DNA from: Patulibacter sp041648495
GTDB lineage: Bacteria; Actinomycetota; Thermoleophilia; Solirubrobacterales; Solirubrobacteraceae
Assembly (NCBI GenBank): GCA_041648495.1
Contig: JBAZOW010000137.1
Location: forward strand, 1-9,568
DNA: 9,568 bases
Direction: 5' to 3'
The notes under the pieces were generated by a model. That model had not been told where the DNA came from, made no database searches, and was given only the letters and a program-made list of their open reading frames with translations. A program made the translations under genes and the position numbers. Of the stretch, positions 1-6,663 are shown in pieces. Each line of letters starts with the position of its first letter. Position 1 is the first letter of the stretch.

Positions 1-189
1 GACGAACACCAGGAGACGGCGAGCCTGCGGATCGAGGGCGAGAGCGTGGTCGAGGCCGAGGCCCGCGGGACGTTCTTCGGCGACCCCTATCCGTCGACCG
101 CGGCGCGGGCGGTGCACAGTATCGGCCCGCTGGCGGCGATGCCGCCGGGGCTCTACCGCCCCGACCAGCTGGCGGCGAGCGTCCGATGA
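1..189 (+). CDS. 3' end of an unidentified protein, possibly a hotdog-fold enzyme (partial)
   Basis: The frame is open from the first base and stops with TGA at 187-189, giving the last 62 residues of a protein whose start lies outside the window. The visible segment has a run that reads like the last strand of a hotdog thioesterase fold (LRIEGESVVEAEARGTFF), followed by a Pro/Ala-rich tail ending in LAASVR. The next gene starts inside its stop codon (ATGA at 186-189), so the two are almost certainly co-transcribed and translationally coupled. The next gene is itself a hotdog thioesterase, which makes a hotdog identity plausible here, but the fragment is too short to be sure. No catalytic residue can be assigned. 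The reading frame is well supported by codon bias; the function is a guess. Confidence 0.6.
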   Translation, partial: DEHQETASLRIEGESVVEAEARGTFFGDPYPSTAARAVHSIGPLAAMPPGLYRPDQLAASVR

Positions 190-599
190 CCGCTTGGGAG
201 CTGCGGGTCCGGTACCACGAGTGCGACCCGCAGGGCATCGCGTTCAACGCCGGCTACTTCGCGTGGGCGGACATGGGGTCGTTCGAGTTCTGGCGGGCCG
301 CGTTCGGCGGCTACCAGCGGGTGGTCGACGCCGGGTTCGAGAACGTCGTGGTCGCGGCCGAGGGCAGCTTCCGTCGACCGGCGCGGTTCGACGACCTGCT
401 GCACGCGACGACCGAGGTCTCGGCGATCGGGCGCACGTCGTTCGCGCTGACGACGCGGTTCACCCGCCACGGCGACGAGGTCGCGAGCATCACCGTGCGC
501 TACGTCTTCGTCGGGCACGACCTCGACGGGTCCATGCCCCCGTCCGACGAGATCGCGGCGGCGCTGCGCCGCGTCGCGGGCGACGTCACCACGGACTGA
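186..599 (+). CDS. 4HBT/YbgC-type hotdog acyl-CoA thioesterase
   Basis: This 137-residue protein has the length of a single-domain hotdog thioesterase of the 4-hydroxybenzoyl-CoA thioesterase family, which hydrolyses acyl-CoA esters in the cytoplasm to free acid and CoA. The N-terminus carries the family signature: RVRYHECDPQGIAFNAGYF (residues 7-25). Asp14 occupies the catalytic aspartate position of the 4HBT/YbgC enzymes, and the motif runs into the long central hotdog helix (about residues 26-42). The ATG at 186 overlaps the upstream stop (ATGA), which fixes the start and implies coupling. The acyl group hydrolysed cannot be read from the sequence; aromatic acyl-CoA or short-chain acyl-CoA are both possible. 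A 94-bp gap containing a GC hairpin separates it from the next gene. Confidence 0.9.
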   Translation: MTAWELRVRYHECDPQGIAFNAGYFAWADMGSFEFWRAAFGGYQRVVDAGFENVVVAAEGSFRRPARFDDLLHATTEVSAIGRTSFALTTRFTRHGDEVASITVRYVFVGHDLDGSMPPSDEIAAALRRVAGDVTTD

Positions 600-660
600 C
601 CGCCGGACCCTTTGGTCCCGGCCACAACCGCGCTCCGCACGCCTGACCGCGCGAAGCAGT

Positions 661-680
661 GCCCCCGCGCGCCCGGGGGC
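661..680 (+). promoter_or_regulatory. GC hairpin overlapping the Shine-Dalgarno region of the luciferase-like gene
   Basis: Perfect 7-bp arms, GCCCCCG (661-667) and CGGGGGC (674-680), enclose a 6-nt loop. The 3' arm is the purine-rich GGGGGCGGA stretch that is the only ribosome-binding-site candidate for the ATG at 694. The hairpin could either terminate part of the upstream transcript or mask the ribosome-binding site. No U-tract follows it. The rest of the 600-693 gap shows no convincing promoter. Confidence 0.4.
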
Positions 681-693
681 GGACAATCGAGCG

Positions 694-1509
694 ATGGAAG
701 CACGGACCGACGAACAGGCGACCCCCCAACGAGGACTCGGGGTCACGGCGGGCCTGTCCGCCGCCGAGGCGGAGGACCTGGCGCGGCGCGCCCACGACCT
801 CGGCTTCCACTCGCTCTGGTCCAACGACGAGCCCGACCATCCCGGGTTGGAGACGCTCGCCCGGTTCGCGGCGTCCGGCGCGCCGATCGACCTGGGCGTC
901 GGGGTGCTGCCGCTGGACCGCAACCCGCCGGAGCGGATCGCCCGGGACATCGAGCGGCTGGGCCTCGACCCGGCGCGACTCTGGATCGGGATCGGGTCGG
1001 GACCGCTGCGTCCGCCGGTAGCGGTCGTCGAGCAGGCGATCGAGCGCCTGCGGACGCTGCTGCCGTCCGGGACGCGGATCGTGATCGCCGCGATGCGCCC
1101 GCGGCTCTGCCGGCTGGGTGGCGAGCTCGCCGACGGGGTGCTGCTCAACTGGATGCCCCCGGCCCAGGCGGCGCAGGCCCGGGAGTGGGTGCGGGAGGGC
1201 GCGGCGAGCGCCGGACGCCCCGCGCCCCCGGTCGCGTCCTACGTGCGGGTGGCGGTCGGACCGGGAGCGGCCGATCGGGTCCGGGCCGAGGAGGGCTTCT
1301 ACCGCGAGATCAACGAGGGTCACCGCAAGCACTTCGCCGCGCTCGACGTCCCGCTGGGATCGGTCGGCGTCGCCGGAGACGACGGCGACGAGGTGCAGCG
1401 GGGCCTGCGGCCGTACCACGAGGCGCTCGACCTGCCGATCGCCCGGGTCCTCGCCGCCCCGGCGGCCGGCGGCCTGCTGGACGTCGCCGGAGCCGCGGCA
1501 CCGCGCTGA
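694..1509 (+). CDS. Luciferase-like (LLM-class) flavin/F420-dependent oxidoreductase
   Basis: This 271-residue protein reads as a bacterial luciferase-like TIM-barrel oxidoreductase. The N-terminal part has the family pattern of a strand and helix leading to LGFHSLWSNDEP (about residues 36-47). The core has LGVGVLPLDRNPPERIARDIE, in which the substrate-pocket strand is followed by the Pro-containing helix, and then LWIGIGSG, the conserved Gly-rich strand after the short helix. A later strand-loop, ELADGVLLNWMPP (about residues 144-156), matches the usual 'aDGv' cofactor-site strand. Members reduce or oxidise substrates with coenzyme F420 or FMN; which one, and the substrate, cannot be read. 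It is somewhat shorter than typical 300-350-residue members, mainly in the C-terminal half. ATG 694 is the first sensible start. Two hairpins follow the stop, so this gene probably ends a transcription unit. Confidence 0.85.
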   Translation: MEARTDEQATPQRGLGVTAGLSAAEAEDLARRAHDLGFHSLWSNDEPDHPGLETLARFAASGAPIDLGVGVLPLDRNPPERIARDIERLGLDPARLWIGIGSGPLRPPVAVVEQAIERLRTLLPSGTRIVIAAMRPRLCRLGGELADGVLLNWMPPAQAAQAREWVREGAASAGRPAPPVASYVRVAVGPGAADRVRAEEGFYREINEGHRKHFAALDVPLGSVGVAGDDGDEVQRGLRPYHEALDLPIARVLAAPAAGGLLDVAGAAAPR

Positions 1510-1522
1510 GCGGGCCGGGCCG

Positions 1523-1553
1523 CTCCGGCGTTGGGTCGCGGGCCAACCCGGAG
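1523..1553 (+). terminator. Stem-loop 14 nt after the luciferase-like gene, candidate terminator
   Basis: CTCCGG (1523-1528) pairs with CCGGAG (1548-1553), and GTTGG (1530-1534) pairs with CCAAC (1543-1547). This makes an 11-bp stem interrupted only by a bulged C at 1529, with an 8-nt loop. It lies directly after the stop at 1509 in a non-coding gap. There is no U-tract, which is common for candidate terminators in high-GC actinomycetes. Confidence 0.5.
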
Positions 1554-1564
1554 TCCTCGGTTCG

Positions 1565-1589
1565 GCCGCCCGCACGATTGGCGGGCGGC
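1565..1589 (+). terminator. Second GC stem-loop in the same gap, candidate terminator
   Basis: Perfect 9-bp arms, GCCGCCCGC (1565-1573) and GCGGGCGGC (1581-1589), enclose a 7-nt loop (ACGATTG). It follows the first stem-loop by 11 nt, so the two form a tandem. The right arm overlaps the proposed -35 box of the permease promoter, so a structural role in the DNA or RNA for either neighbour is possible. Confidence 0.5.
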
Positions 1590-1606
1590 GGCGCGGGGGC
1601 CAGGAT
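1578..1606 (+). promoter_or_regulatory. Possible sigma-70-like promoter of the permease
   Basis: TTGGCG (1578-1583) and CAGGAT (1601-1606) are separated by exactly 17 bp and resemble actinobacterial housekeeping -35/-10 boxes (TTGACA; TAGGAT-like). A start of transcription near 1613 would fall immediately ahead of the inverted repeat at 1618-1639. This is pattern matching only; in DNA this rich in GC a chance match is possible. Confidence 0.3.
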
Positions 1607-1617
1607 CCGTTCATCCT

Positions 1618-1639
1618 GAGCGTGACGACCGTCACGCTC
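1618..1639. promoter_or_regulatory. Perfect 9-bp inverted repeat in the permease leader, candidate operator
   Basis: GAGCGTGAC (1618-1626) and GTCACGCTC (1631-1639) are perfect reverse complements separated by GACC. The repeat sits 21 bp before the GTG at 1661 and just downstream of the proposed -10 box, a usual position for a repressor operator. The half-site GCGTGACGACC (1620-1630) recurs with one mismatch at 4572-4582 in the oxidase/nitrilase divergent region. An RNA hairpin acting in the 5' leader is the alternative reading. Confidence 0.5.
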
Positions 1640-1660
1640 GATCGAACGAGACGAGGCACC

Positions 1661-3157
1661 GTGGAAACAGGAACCGTGAACCCCGACCGGGTCGAACCCG
1701 AGCTCCCCGAGCGCGAGGAACCTCCGGCGATGGAACGGACGATGACCTGGCGGGATGCGTTCTCGCTGGCCGTCACCCTGCCGGCGTCGGCCCTGGCGAT
1801 CATCGGCTACTCGACCGGCGCGCTCGGCGCGTGGGGCGCGCTGGCGATCTGGGGCGTCGCGTCGCTGATCGCGCTGCTCCAGAACTTCCTCTACGCCGAG
1901 CTCGCGTCGGTCTTCCCGCGGAAGCCCGGCGGCATCGCGCTCTACGCCCACGAGGCGTGGAAGCGCTACTTCTCCCCGATCGGGGCGCTGGCCTCGGTCG
2001 GCTACTGGGCGGGCTGGTCGTTCGCGCTCGCGTTCAACGGGCTGGCGCTCGGGAGCCTGGCGAAGGCCCAGTGGTTCGCCTCCGCGGACTGGACGTTCTC
2101 GACCGGGCTGGCGACCGTCGGACTCGAGCACCTGATCGCCGCCGTCTGCGTGGTGATCGTCTGGCTGCTCAACGTCTTCGGGATCCGTCCCGCGGTGCGG
2201 GTCAGCTACGTGATCAATCTGCTCGCGCTCGCCGTCCTGGCGATCGTGATCGTGGTTCCGATCGTCTCCGGTGACCTCGACCTCGGGGCGCTCACCTGGG
2301 GCCTCGGCGACCAGGGCGCCTCGCCGTTCGTCGTCGCCTGCGTCTGGCTGTTCCTCGCGGGGTGGACGGTCTACGGCACCGAGATCGCGGCGACCTTCTC
2401 GCCCGAGTACCGCGACGCCCGGCGCGATACGCCGCGGGCGCTGCTGTCGTCCAGCGGGTTCGCGCTGGTGATCTTCATGGTCGTGCCGGTCATGAGCGCC
2501 GGCGTGGTCGGCGAGCAGGCGATCGCCGACGATCCGATCGGGTTCAACGTGGCGCTCTTCGACCAGCTGCTCGGCGGCGGCAGCTGGATCGTCGTCGTGG
2601 CGCTTTGCCTCGCCCTGCTCAACCTGATGTCGGTGGCGACCGCCGACGGCGGACGCGCGCTCTACGGGATGGCGCGGGACGGGCTGACCGTCCGTCAGCT
2701 CGACCGGGTCAACCGCTTCCACGTTCCCGGTCGGGCGATGACCGTGGCGCTGGTGATCAACCTGGGGCTGGTCTTCTTCGTCGGCGACCTGCTCGGGATC
2801 GTCTTCGCCGCCAACCTCGGGTACTTCTTCGCGGTCGTCGCGGCGACCAGCGGCTACGTCCTGCTGCGGCGCGGGCCGAACCCGCCGCCGCGTACCTACC
2901 GCCTGCCCGGCGTCTGGGTCGTGATCGCCGCGGGTCTGGCCGTGATGAACCTGACGTTCCTGGTGGTCGCGGCCACCCACCCGAGCCTCGCCGGCTACGG
3001 GGGATTGAAGGAGGTCGTGATCGGCATCGGGGTGCTCGCGATCGGACTCGCGCTGTTCGCCTACCGGCGCGTCGTGCAGGACCGGACGGGCCTGCGGCTG
3101 CGCGAGCGCGAGCCGGTCGGGGAGGCCGAGCCGCCGACGCTCAGTCGCGCGGAGTGA
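1661..3157 (+). CDS. APC-superfamily amino acid/polyamine permease
   Basis: This is a 498-residue integral membrane transporter, the usual length for the amino acid-polyamine-organocation superfamily. Twelve hydrophobic segments are visible after a polar, acidic N-terminus. The first helix contains the helix-breaking run IIGYSTGALGAWG, and the second ends with the classical APC sequence YAELASVFPRKPGGIALYAHEAW. Segment six contains FLAGWTVYGTEIAATFSPEYRD, the expected mid-protein APC motif with an acidic residue. It should import an amino acid or amine by proton or sodium symport, or by exchange. The neighbouring amine oxidase, nitrilase and aminotransferase suggest an amine or amino-amide substrate (inference). 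GTG 1661 (GAGG at 1653-1656) is chosen as start. ATG 1730, preceded by GAGGAA at 1715-1720, is a serious alternative giving 475 residues and losing only the non-membrane tail. Its 3' end overlaps the convergent oxidase gene by 17 bp. Confidence 0.92.
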   Translation: METGTVNPDRVEPELPEREEPPAMERTMTWRDAFSLAVTLPASALAIIGYSTGALGAWGALAIWGVASLIALLQNFLYAELASVFPRKPGGIALYAHEAWKRYFSPIGALASVGYWAGWSFALAFNGLALGSLAKAQWFASADWTFSTGLATVGLEHLIAAVCVVIVWLLNVFGIRPAVRVSYVINLLALAVLAIVIVVPIVSGDLDLGALTWGLGDQGASPFVVACVWLFLAGWTVYGTEIAATFSPEYRDARRDTPRALLSSSGFALVIFMVVPVMSAGVVGEQAIADDPIGFNVALFDQLLGGGSWIVVVALCLALLNLMSVATADGGRALYGMARDGLTVRQLDRVNRFHVPGRAMTVALVINLGLVFFVGDLLGIVFAANLGYFFAVVAATSGYVLLRRGPNPPPRTYRLPGVWVVIAAGLAVMNLTFLVVAATHPSLAGYGGLKEVVIGIGVLAIGLALFAYRRVVQDRTGLRLREREPVGEAEPPTLSRAE

Positions 3158-4529
3158 GGCCGGTCGGGGCGAGCCCGGCCACCCACTGCGCGGCACGCCG
3201 TGGACGCCGCCCGGCGTCCTCGGCGTGCTCCTTGCGCGCGACGGCCGCCTGCACCAGGCGGCCACCCAGCGACCGCAGCGGCTCGGGCGGGATGCCGCTC
3301 GGCGGGCGACGGACCAGCCCGCAGCGGGCCCAGTCGTCGTCGGCGTCGAGCACGAGCGACGCGAGGATCCGGCCACCGAGCACGGCCGGGCCCACGCCGT
3401 TGCCCGAGAACCCGGCCCCGCAGAGGATGTCCGGTCGGCCGAGCGTCGTGAAGAACGGCAGCCCGTCGACGGTGCGGTCGATCGGGCCCGCCCAGCGTCC
3501 GGCGATCGGCAGATCGGCCAGCGCGGGGTAGGCGGTGGCCAGGCGGCCGGCGACCTTGGCGCTGCGCTCCGGCGTCGTGTCGGAGTCGGCGTGCGTGCCG
3601 TACGCCAGGCCCAGTCCGCCCTTGCCGAAGGCGATCCGGTCGTCGGCCGTCCGGTGGTGGTAGTGGACCATCATCCGCGAGTCCGAGACCGCGAGCCCGG
3701 GCTCGACGCCGAGTCGGTCGAGCTCCGCCGGTGCGGGCTCGGTGACGACGACGTCGCTGCCGACGATCGCGAACGCCCGGTCCATCCGGCGCACGCCGGC
3801 CGTCCAGGCGTTCATGCAGAGCACGACCCGGTCGGCGGTGATCCGCCCCTGGGGCGTCCGCACCGCCGGGGTCCGGGAGCGTTCGAGCGCGACCATCGGC
3901 GAGTGCTCGTGGATCCGGACGCCGTGCTCGAGGGCGACGCGACGCAGTCCGCGCGCCAGCTTCGCGGGCTGGAGGGTCGCCGCGGTCGCCTCGTAGGTCG
4001 CCGCGTGGGGCCACGGCGAACCGGATCGGTGTTGCGCGGCGCGGCGGTCGAGCTCCTGGAACGGCGTGATCCCGTGACGCTCGAGGGCCCGCTCGGTGCT
4101 GCTCCAGGCCCCGACCTGGGACGCGTTGGTCGCCGTCCACAGCCAGCCGTGGCGACGGTAGTCGGCGTCGATCTCGTGGGCGGTGCAGAACCGGCCGATC
4201 TCGTCGACCGCATCCTCCGACGCCCGCCCGATCCAGAGGGCGTCGTCGACGCCGCAGATTCCGGTCAGCGAGCCGATGTGGTGCCACATGGTCAGCGCGA
4301 AGCCGCCGTTGCGGCCGCTCGCGCCGCTGCCGCAGACGTCGCGCTCGACGACCGCGACGTCGAGGGTCGGCGCTCGCTGCTTCAGCGTCAGCGCGGTCCA
4401 CAGTCCGGCGTATCCCCCGCCGACGACGCAGACGTCGGCTCGCGACTCGCCGTCGACGGGCGGGGCGTCGTCGGCAGCCGCCGCGGCCTCCCCGGAGAGC
4501 GCTTGGTCGAGCCACCAGCTGTTCGTCAT
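3141..4529 (-). CDS. FAD-dependent amine oxidoreductase, DAO family, PuuB-like
   Basis: This 462-residue flavoprotein is of the D-amino acid oxidase/glycine oxidase superfamily, closest in layout to gamma-glutamylputrescine oxidase PuuB. The Rossmann dinucleotide motif is G37-G-G39-Y-A-G42 within DVCVVGGGYAGLWTALTL, with the ribose-binding acid at Glu62. It is followed by GSGASGRNGG (67-76), the 'ASGRNGG' signature shared with PuuB-type oxidases. The C-terminal FAD loop GAGFSGNGVGPAVLGGRI lies near residues 371-390. Such enzymes oxidise an amine C-N bond, releasing an aldehyde or keto product plus H2O2 or reduced acceptor. The N-terminal MTNSWWLDQ resembles relatives, so ATG at 4529 is chosen; in-frame ATGs at 4553 and 4565 would add 8 or 12 residues and none has a clear ribosome site. 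It is divergent from the nitrilase operon and convergent with the permease. The actual amine substrate is unknown. Confidence 0.9.
   Translation of the reverse strand: MTNSWWLDQALSGEAAAAADDAPPVDGESRADVCVVGGGYAGLWTALTLKQRAPTLDVAVVERDVCGSGASGRNGGFALTMWHHIGSLTGICGVDDALWIGRASEDAVDEIGRFCTAHEIDADYRRHGWLWTATNASQVGAWSSTERALERHGITPFQELDRRAAQHRSGSPWPHAATYEATAATLQPAKLARGLRRVALEHGVRIHEHSPMVALERSRTPAVRTPQGRITADRVVLCMNAWTAGVRRMDRAFAIVGSDVVVTEPAPAELDRLGVEPGLAVSDSRMMVHYHHRTADDRIAFGKGGLGLAYGTHADSDTTPERSAKVAGRLATAYPALADLPIAGRWAGPIDRTVDGLPFFTTLGRPDILCGAGFSGNGVGPAVLGGRILASLVLDADDDWARCGLVRRPPSGIPPEPLRSLGGRLVQAAVARKEHAEDAGRRPRRAAQWVAGLAPTGLTPRD
3158..3180 (+). terminator. Weak hairpin immediately after the permease stop
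   Basis: GGCCGG (3158-3163) and CCGGCC (3175-3180) can form a 6-bp stem with an 11-nt loop, beginning at the base after the permease stop codon. It lies inside the coding tail of the convergent oxidase, where the protein sequence also constrains the bases. Short GC palindromes are common in this DNA, so support is modest. Confidence 0.3.
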
Positions 4530-4564
4530 CGGAGAAGCTTGCTGCGCAACCATGGCCGTGCCCA

Positions 4565-4580
4565 TTGTCTCGCGTGACAA
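4565..4580. promoter_or_regulatory. Inverted repeat TTGTC-N6-GACAA between divergent oxidase and nitrilase genes
   Basis: TTGTC (4565-4569) and GACAA (4576-4580) are reverse complements six bases apart in the 117-bp divergent region. Read on the minus strand, the repeat also supplies TTGTCA, a fair -35 hexamer, although no good -10 box stands at the right distance. The adjoining GCGTGACAACC (4572-4582) matches 10 of 11 bases of the permease-leader motif at 1620-1630. Together these suggest an operator serving both directions; no regulator gene is in the window. Confidence 0.35.
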
Positions 4581-4646
4581 CCCGGTGGGGGCGCTTTGGC
4601 AGCGCGTGGCATGGCGAGCGTCCGCCGGAGCGGCGAGATTGCCCCA

Positions 4647-5465
4647 ATGTCCCCGGTCACCGCCCAGCCGCCTCCGCGTCGCCTCCGCGCGCTCCTTGCC
4701 CAGACCGATTCGCAACCGGGGCGCTTCGACGCGAACGTCGCGCGTCTTGGGGCGGCGCTGACGGCGCACCCGGCGGTCGAGATCGCGGTCTTCCCCGAGC
4801 TCTTCCTGAGCGGCTACGGAGCGGACGCGGTGGCCGAGGGCGCTCGCCGCGCGGACGAGCTCGGGGCGGTCTGCGAGCTCGCGCAGCAGGCGGGGACCGC
4901 GGTGGTTTGCGGCTTCGCCGAGCGCGACGGCGACCGGGTCTACGACTCGGTGCTCTGCGTCGACGCCGCGGGCCGGCTGGCCGGCGTCTACCGCAAGAGC
5001 CACCTCTTCGACGGCGAGCGCGACGTCTTCTCCGCGGGCGACGAGCTGCTGGTGGTCGAGCTGGCCGGACTGCGCGTGGGCGTCCTCAACTGCATGGACA
5101 TCGAGTTCTGCGAGCCGGCCCGCGACGTGGCGATCGCCGGTGCCGAGCTGCTGGTCACGGTCTCGGCGAACATGGCGCCGTACTGGGACTGCCATGACCT
5201 GGCGAGTCGCGCCCGCGCGCACGACAACCGCCTGCCGCACCTGTACTCCAACCGGGTCGGCGCGGAGGCCGGGCTGCGGTTCGTCGGCGGCAGCCGGGCG
5301 ATCGACTCGTCGGGCCAGGTGATCGCCGAAGCCAACCGCGACCACGAGGAGCTGGTCGAGGTCGAGCTGGACCTGGACCGCGGCGAGCCGCGCCTGGACT
5401 ACGTGCGCCTGCGTCGCGGGTCGCTCCCGGTCCGCTTCGGCACCGACGCGGAGGCCCGCTCGTGA
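4647..5465 (+). CDS. Nitrilase-superfamily (carbon-nitrogen hydrolase) amidase
   Basis: This 272-residue cytoplasmic hydrolase has the complete Glu-Lys-Cys triad of the carbon-nitrogen hydrolase family. Glu51 is in FPELFLSGY, Lys117 in YRKSHLF and Cys149 in LNCMDIEFCEPAR; the second conserved glutamate is Glu124 in the FDGERDVFSAGDE stretch. The length fits single-domain amidases such as R-amidase-like, 5-aminopentanamidase (DavA) or N-carbamoylputrescine amidase types, which hydrolyse a linear amide or carbamoyl group to acid and ammonia. The substrate cannot be fixed; the coupled aminotransferase and divergent amine oxidase make an omega-amino amide or N-substituted diamine plausible (inference). 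ATG 4647 is chosen as the start because homology begins about residue 13; ATG 4611 or TTG 4596 would give longer N-termini. Its stop overlaps the next start (GTGA, 5462-5465). Confidence 0.92.
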   Translation: MSPVTAQPPPRRLRALLAQTDSQPGRFDANVARLGAALTAHPAVEIAVFPELFLSGYGADAVAEGARRADELGAVCELAQQAGTAVVCGFAERDGDRVYDSVLCVDAAGRLAGVYRKSHLFDGERDVFSAGDELLVVELAGLRVGVLNCMDIEFCEPARDVAIAGAELLVTVSANMAPYWDCHDLASRARAHDNRLPHLYSNRVGAEAGLRFVGGSRAIDSSGQVIAEANRDHEELVEVELDLDRGEPRLDYVRLRRGSLPVRFGTDAEARS

Positions 5466-6655
5466 GCACCGAGACCGTGCTGCCCGGCGGCTACGGGCGC
5501 TCGACGCTGGCCGTTGGGCCATCGTCACCGATCGCGGTGCGGGGGGAGGGCTACCGGCTCTGGGACGACCGCGGCGCGGAGCTGATCGACGCCAACAACA
5601 ACTTCACGACGCTGATCCACGGCCACGCCGAGCCGACGGTCACGGAGCAGGCGTCCCGGGCGCTCGCCGCCGGGGCATCGTTCGGCCTGCCCCACGCGAG
5701 CGAGGTCGATCACGCCCGGCGGTTGGTCGAGCGTTCCCCGGGCCTGGATCAGGTCCGCTACGCCAACTCCGGCTCCGAGGCGGTGATGACCGCCGTGCGC
5801 GTCGCGCGGGCCCACACCGGCCGCGACCTGATCGTCGTGACCGACGGCGCCTACCACGGGCTGGCCGACGCGGTGCTGCCGTCCGGGGGGCCGCGGTCGC
5901 TCCACGGGCTCGGGGCCGGCGGGCTCGGCGACACCCTCGTGCTGCCGATCGCCGACCCCGAGGCCCTCGCCGCGGCGCTCGACGAGCACGGACCACGGAT
6001 CGCGGCCGTGCTGCTGGACCTGTTGCCCAACCGCGCCGGTCTGGTGCCCGTCTCCGACGAGGTCGTGGCCGCCGTCGAGCGGGCTCGCGCCCGCTTCGGC
6101 ACGCTGCTGATCGTCGACGAGGTCGTCAGCTTCCGCCTCGGCTGGTCGGGTCTGGCCGCGGCGCGCGGCGTGCGCCCCGACCTGGTGACGGTCGGCAAGC
6201 TGATCGGCGGCGGTCTGCCGGTCGGTGCCATCGTCGGCCGGGCCGAGGTGATGGCCGCGCTGGACCCGTTCAACGCGCACGGGATCGAGCACGGCGGGAC
6301 GATGACCGCCAACCCGGTCACGATGGCGGCCGGGATCGCCGCGCTCGACCGCTTCGACGCGGCGGCGGTCGACCGGCTCAACGCGCTGGGCGACACGCTG
6401 CGCACCGCGTTGGCCGATGCGGTGCAGCGCGACGGCTGGACGGTCCGCGGAACAGGCTCGCTGGTGCGCCCGTTCCCGTCCCCCGGGGCGCCGGCGAAGC
6501 AGCAGCAGCTCGCACTCTGGTGGGCGGCGTACGAGCGCGGCGTGCTGATGACGCCGAACGCGCTGCTTGCGCTGTCGACGCCGATGGACGAGGCCGTGAT
6601 CGGGCGACTGACCGACCGCGTCGCCGACGCGGTGCACGCGGTCGCGACCGCCTGA
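5462..6655 (+). CDS. Class III PLP-dependent aminotransferase (HemL-like fold type I)
   Basis: This 397-residue PLP enzyme belongs to the class III (omega) aminotransferase family. Visible motifs are NSGSEAVMTAVRVAR with Gly104-Ser105 for phosphate binding, DGAYHGLAD with the aromatic residue and His-Gly that stack on the cofactor, LLDLLPNRAGLVP, the LIVDEV segment with Asp219 contacting the pyridine nitrogen, and TVGKLIGGGLPVGA with the Schiff-base Lys246. Thr280 in HGGTMTANP is the residue given to the partner subunit's phosphate. The IGGGLPVGA form resembles glutamate-1-semialdehyde aminomutase (HemL) and its beta- or omega-amino-acid aminotransferase relatives. The protein is shorter than HemL (about 430 residues) and lies among catabolic genes, so a transaminase role is favoured. 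It begins with GTG in a GTGA overlap with the nitrilase gene. The likely substrate is the amino acid freed by the amidase (inference). Confidence 0.92.
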   Translation: MSTETVLPGGYGRSTLAVGPSSPIAVRGEGYRLWDDRGAELIDANNNFTTLIHGHAEPTVTEQASRALAAGASFGLPHASEVDHARRLVERSPGLDQVRYANSGSEAVMTAVRVARAHTGRDLIVVTDGAYHGLADAVLPSGGPRSLHGLGAGGLGDTLVLPIADPEALAAALDEHGPRIAAVLLDLLPNRAGLVPVSDEVVAAVERARARFGTLLIVDEVVSFRLGWSGLAAARGVRPDLVTVGKLIGGGLPVGAIVGRAEVMAALDPFNAHGIEHGGTMTANPVTMAAGIAALDRFDAAAVDRLNALGDTLRTALADAVQRDGWTVRGTGSLVRPFPSPGAPAKQQQLALWWAAYERGVLMTPNALLALSTPMDEAVIGRLTDRVADAVHAVATA

Positions 6656-6663
6656 GCCGCCCG

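Noticed and set aside
612..1619. Plus-strand open frame of 335 residues overlapping the luciferase-like gene in another frame
   Set aside because: Arg/Gly/Pro-rich shadow frame; the frame starting at 694 carries family motifs and proper codon bias.
1118..1660. N-terminal extension of the permease frame back to 1118
   Set aside because: It overlaps the luciferase-like gene and two stem-loops, and the translated extension is low-complexity and unlike APC proteins; GTG 1661 or ATG 1730 is sensible.
1310..3376. Minus-strand open frame of 688 residues antisense to the permease
   Set aside because: It is low-complexity and charged, lacks recognisable motifs and runs across several genes and gaps; the plus strand encodes a clear 12-helix transporter.
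4647..5465. Assigning the nitrilase specifically as DavA or AguB
   Set aside because: The triad is shared by the whole superfamily; no residue pattern visible here decides between 5-aminopentanamide, N-carbamoylputrescine and other amides.
4530..5528. N-terminal extension of the FAD oxidase frame to 5528 on the minus strand
   Set aside because: It runs antisense through the nitrilase, whose catalytic triad is intact; the oxidase fold begins about 30 residues after ATG 4529.
5462..6655. Identity as HemL (glutamate-1-semialdehyde aminomutase) for haem synthesis
   Set aside because: The motif style is similar, but the protein is shorter and coupled to a nitrilase among catabolic genes, so the specific name is not supported.
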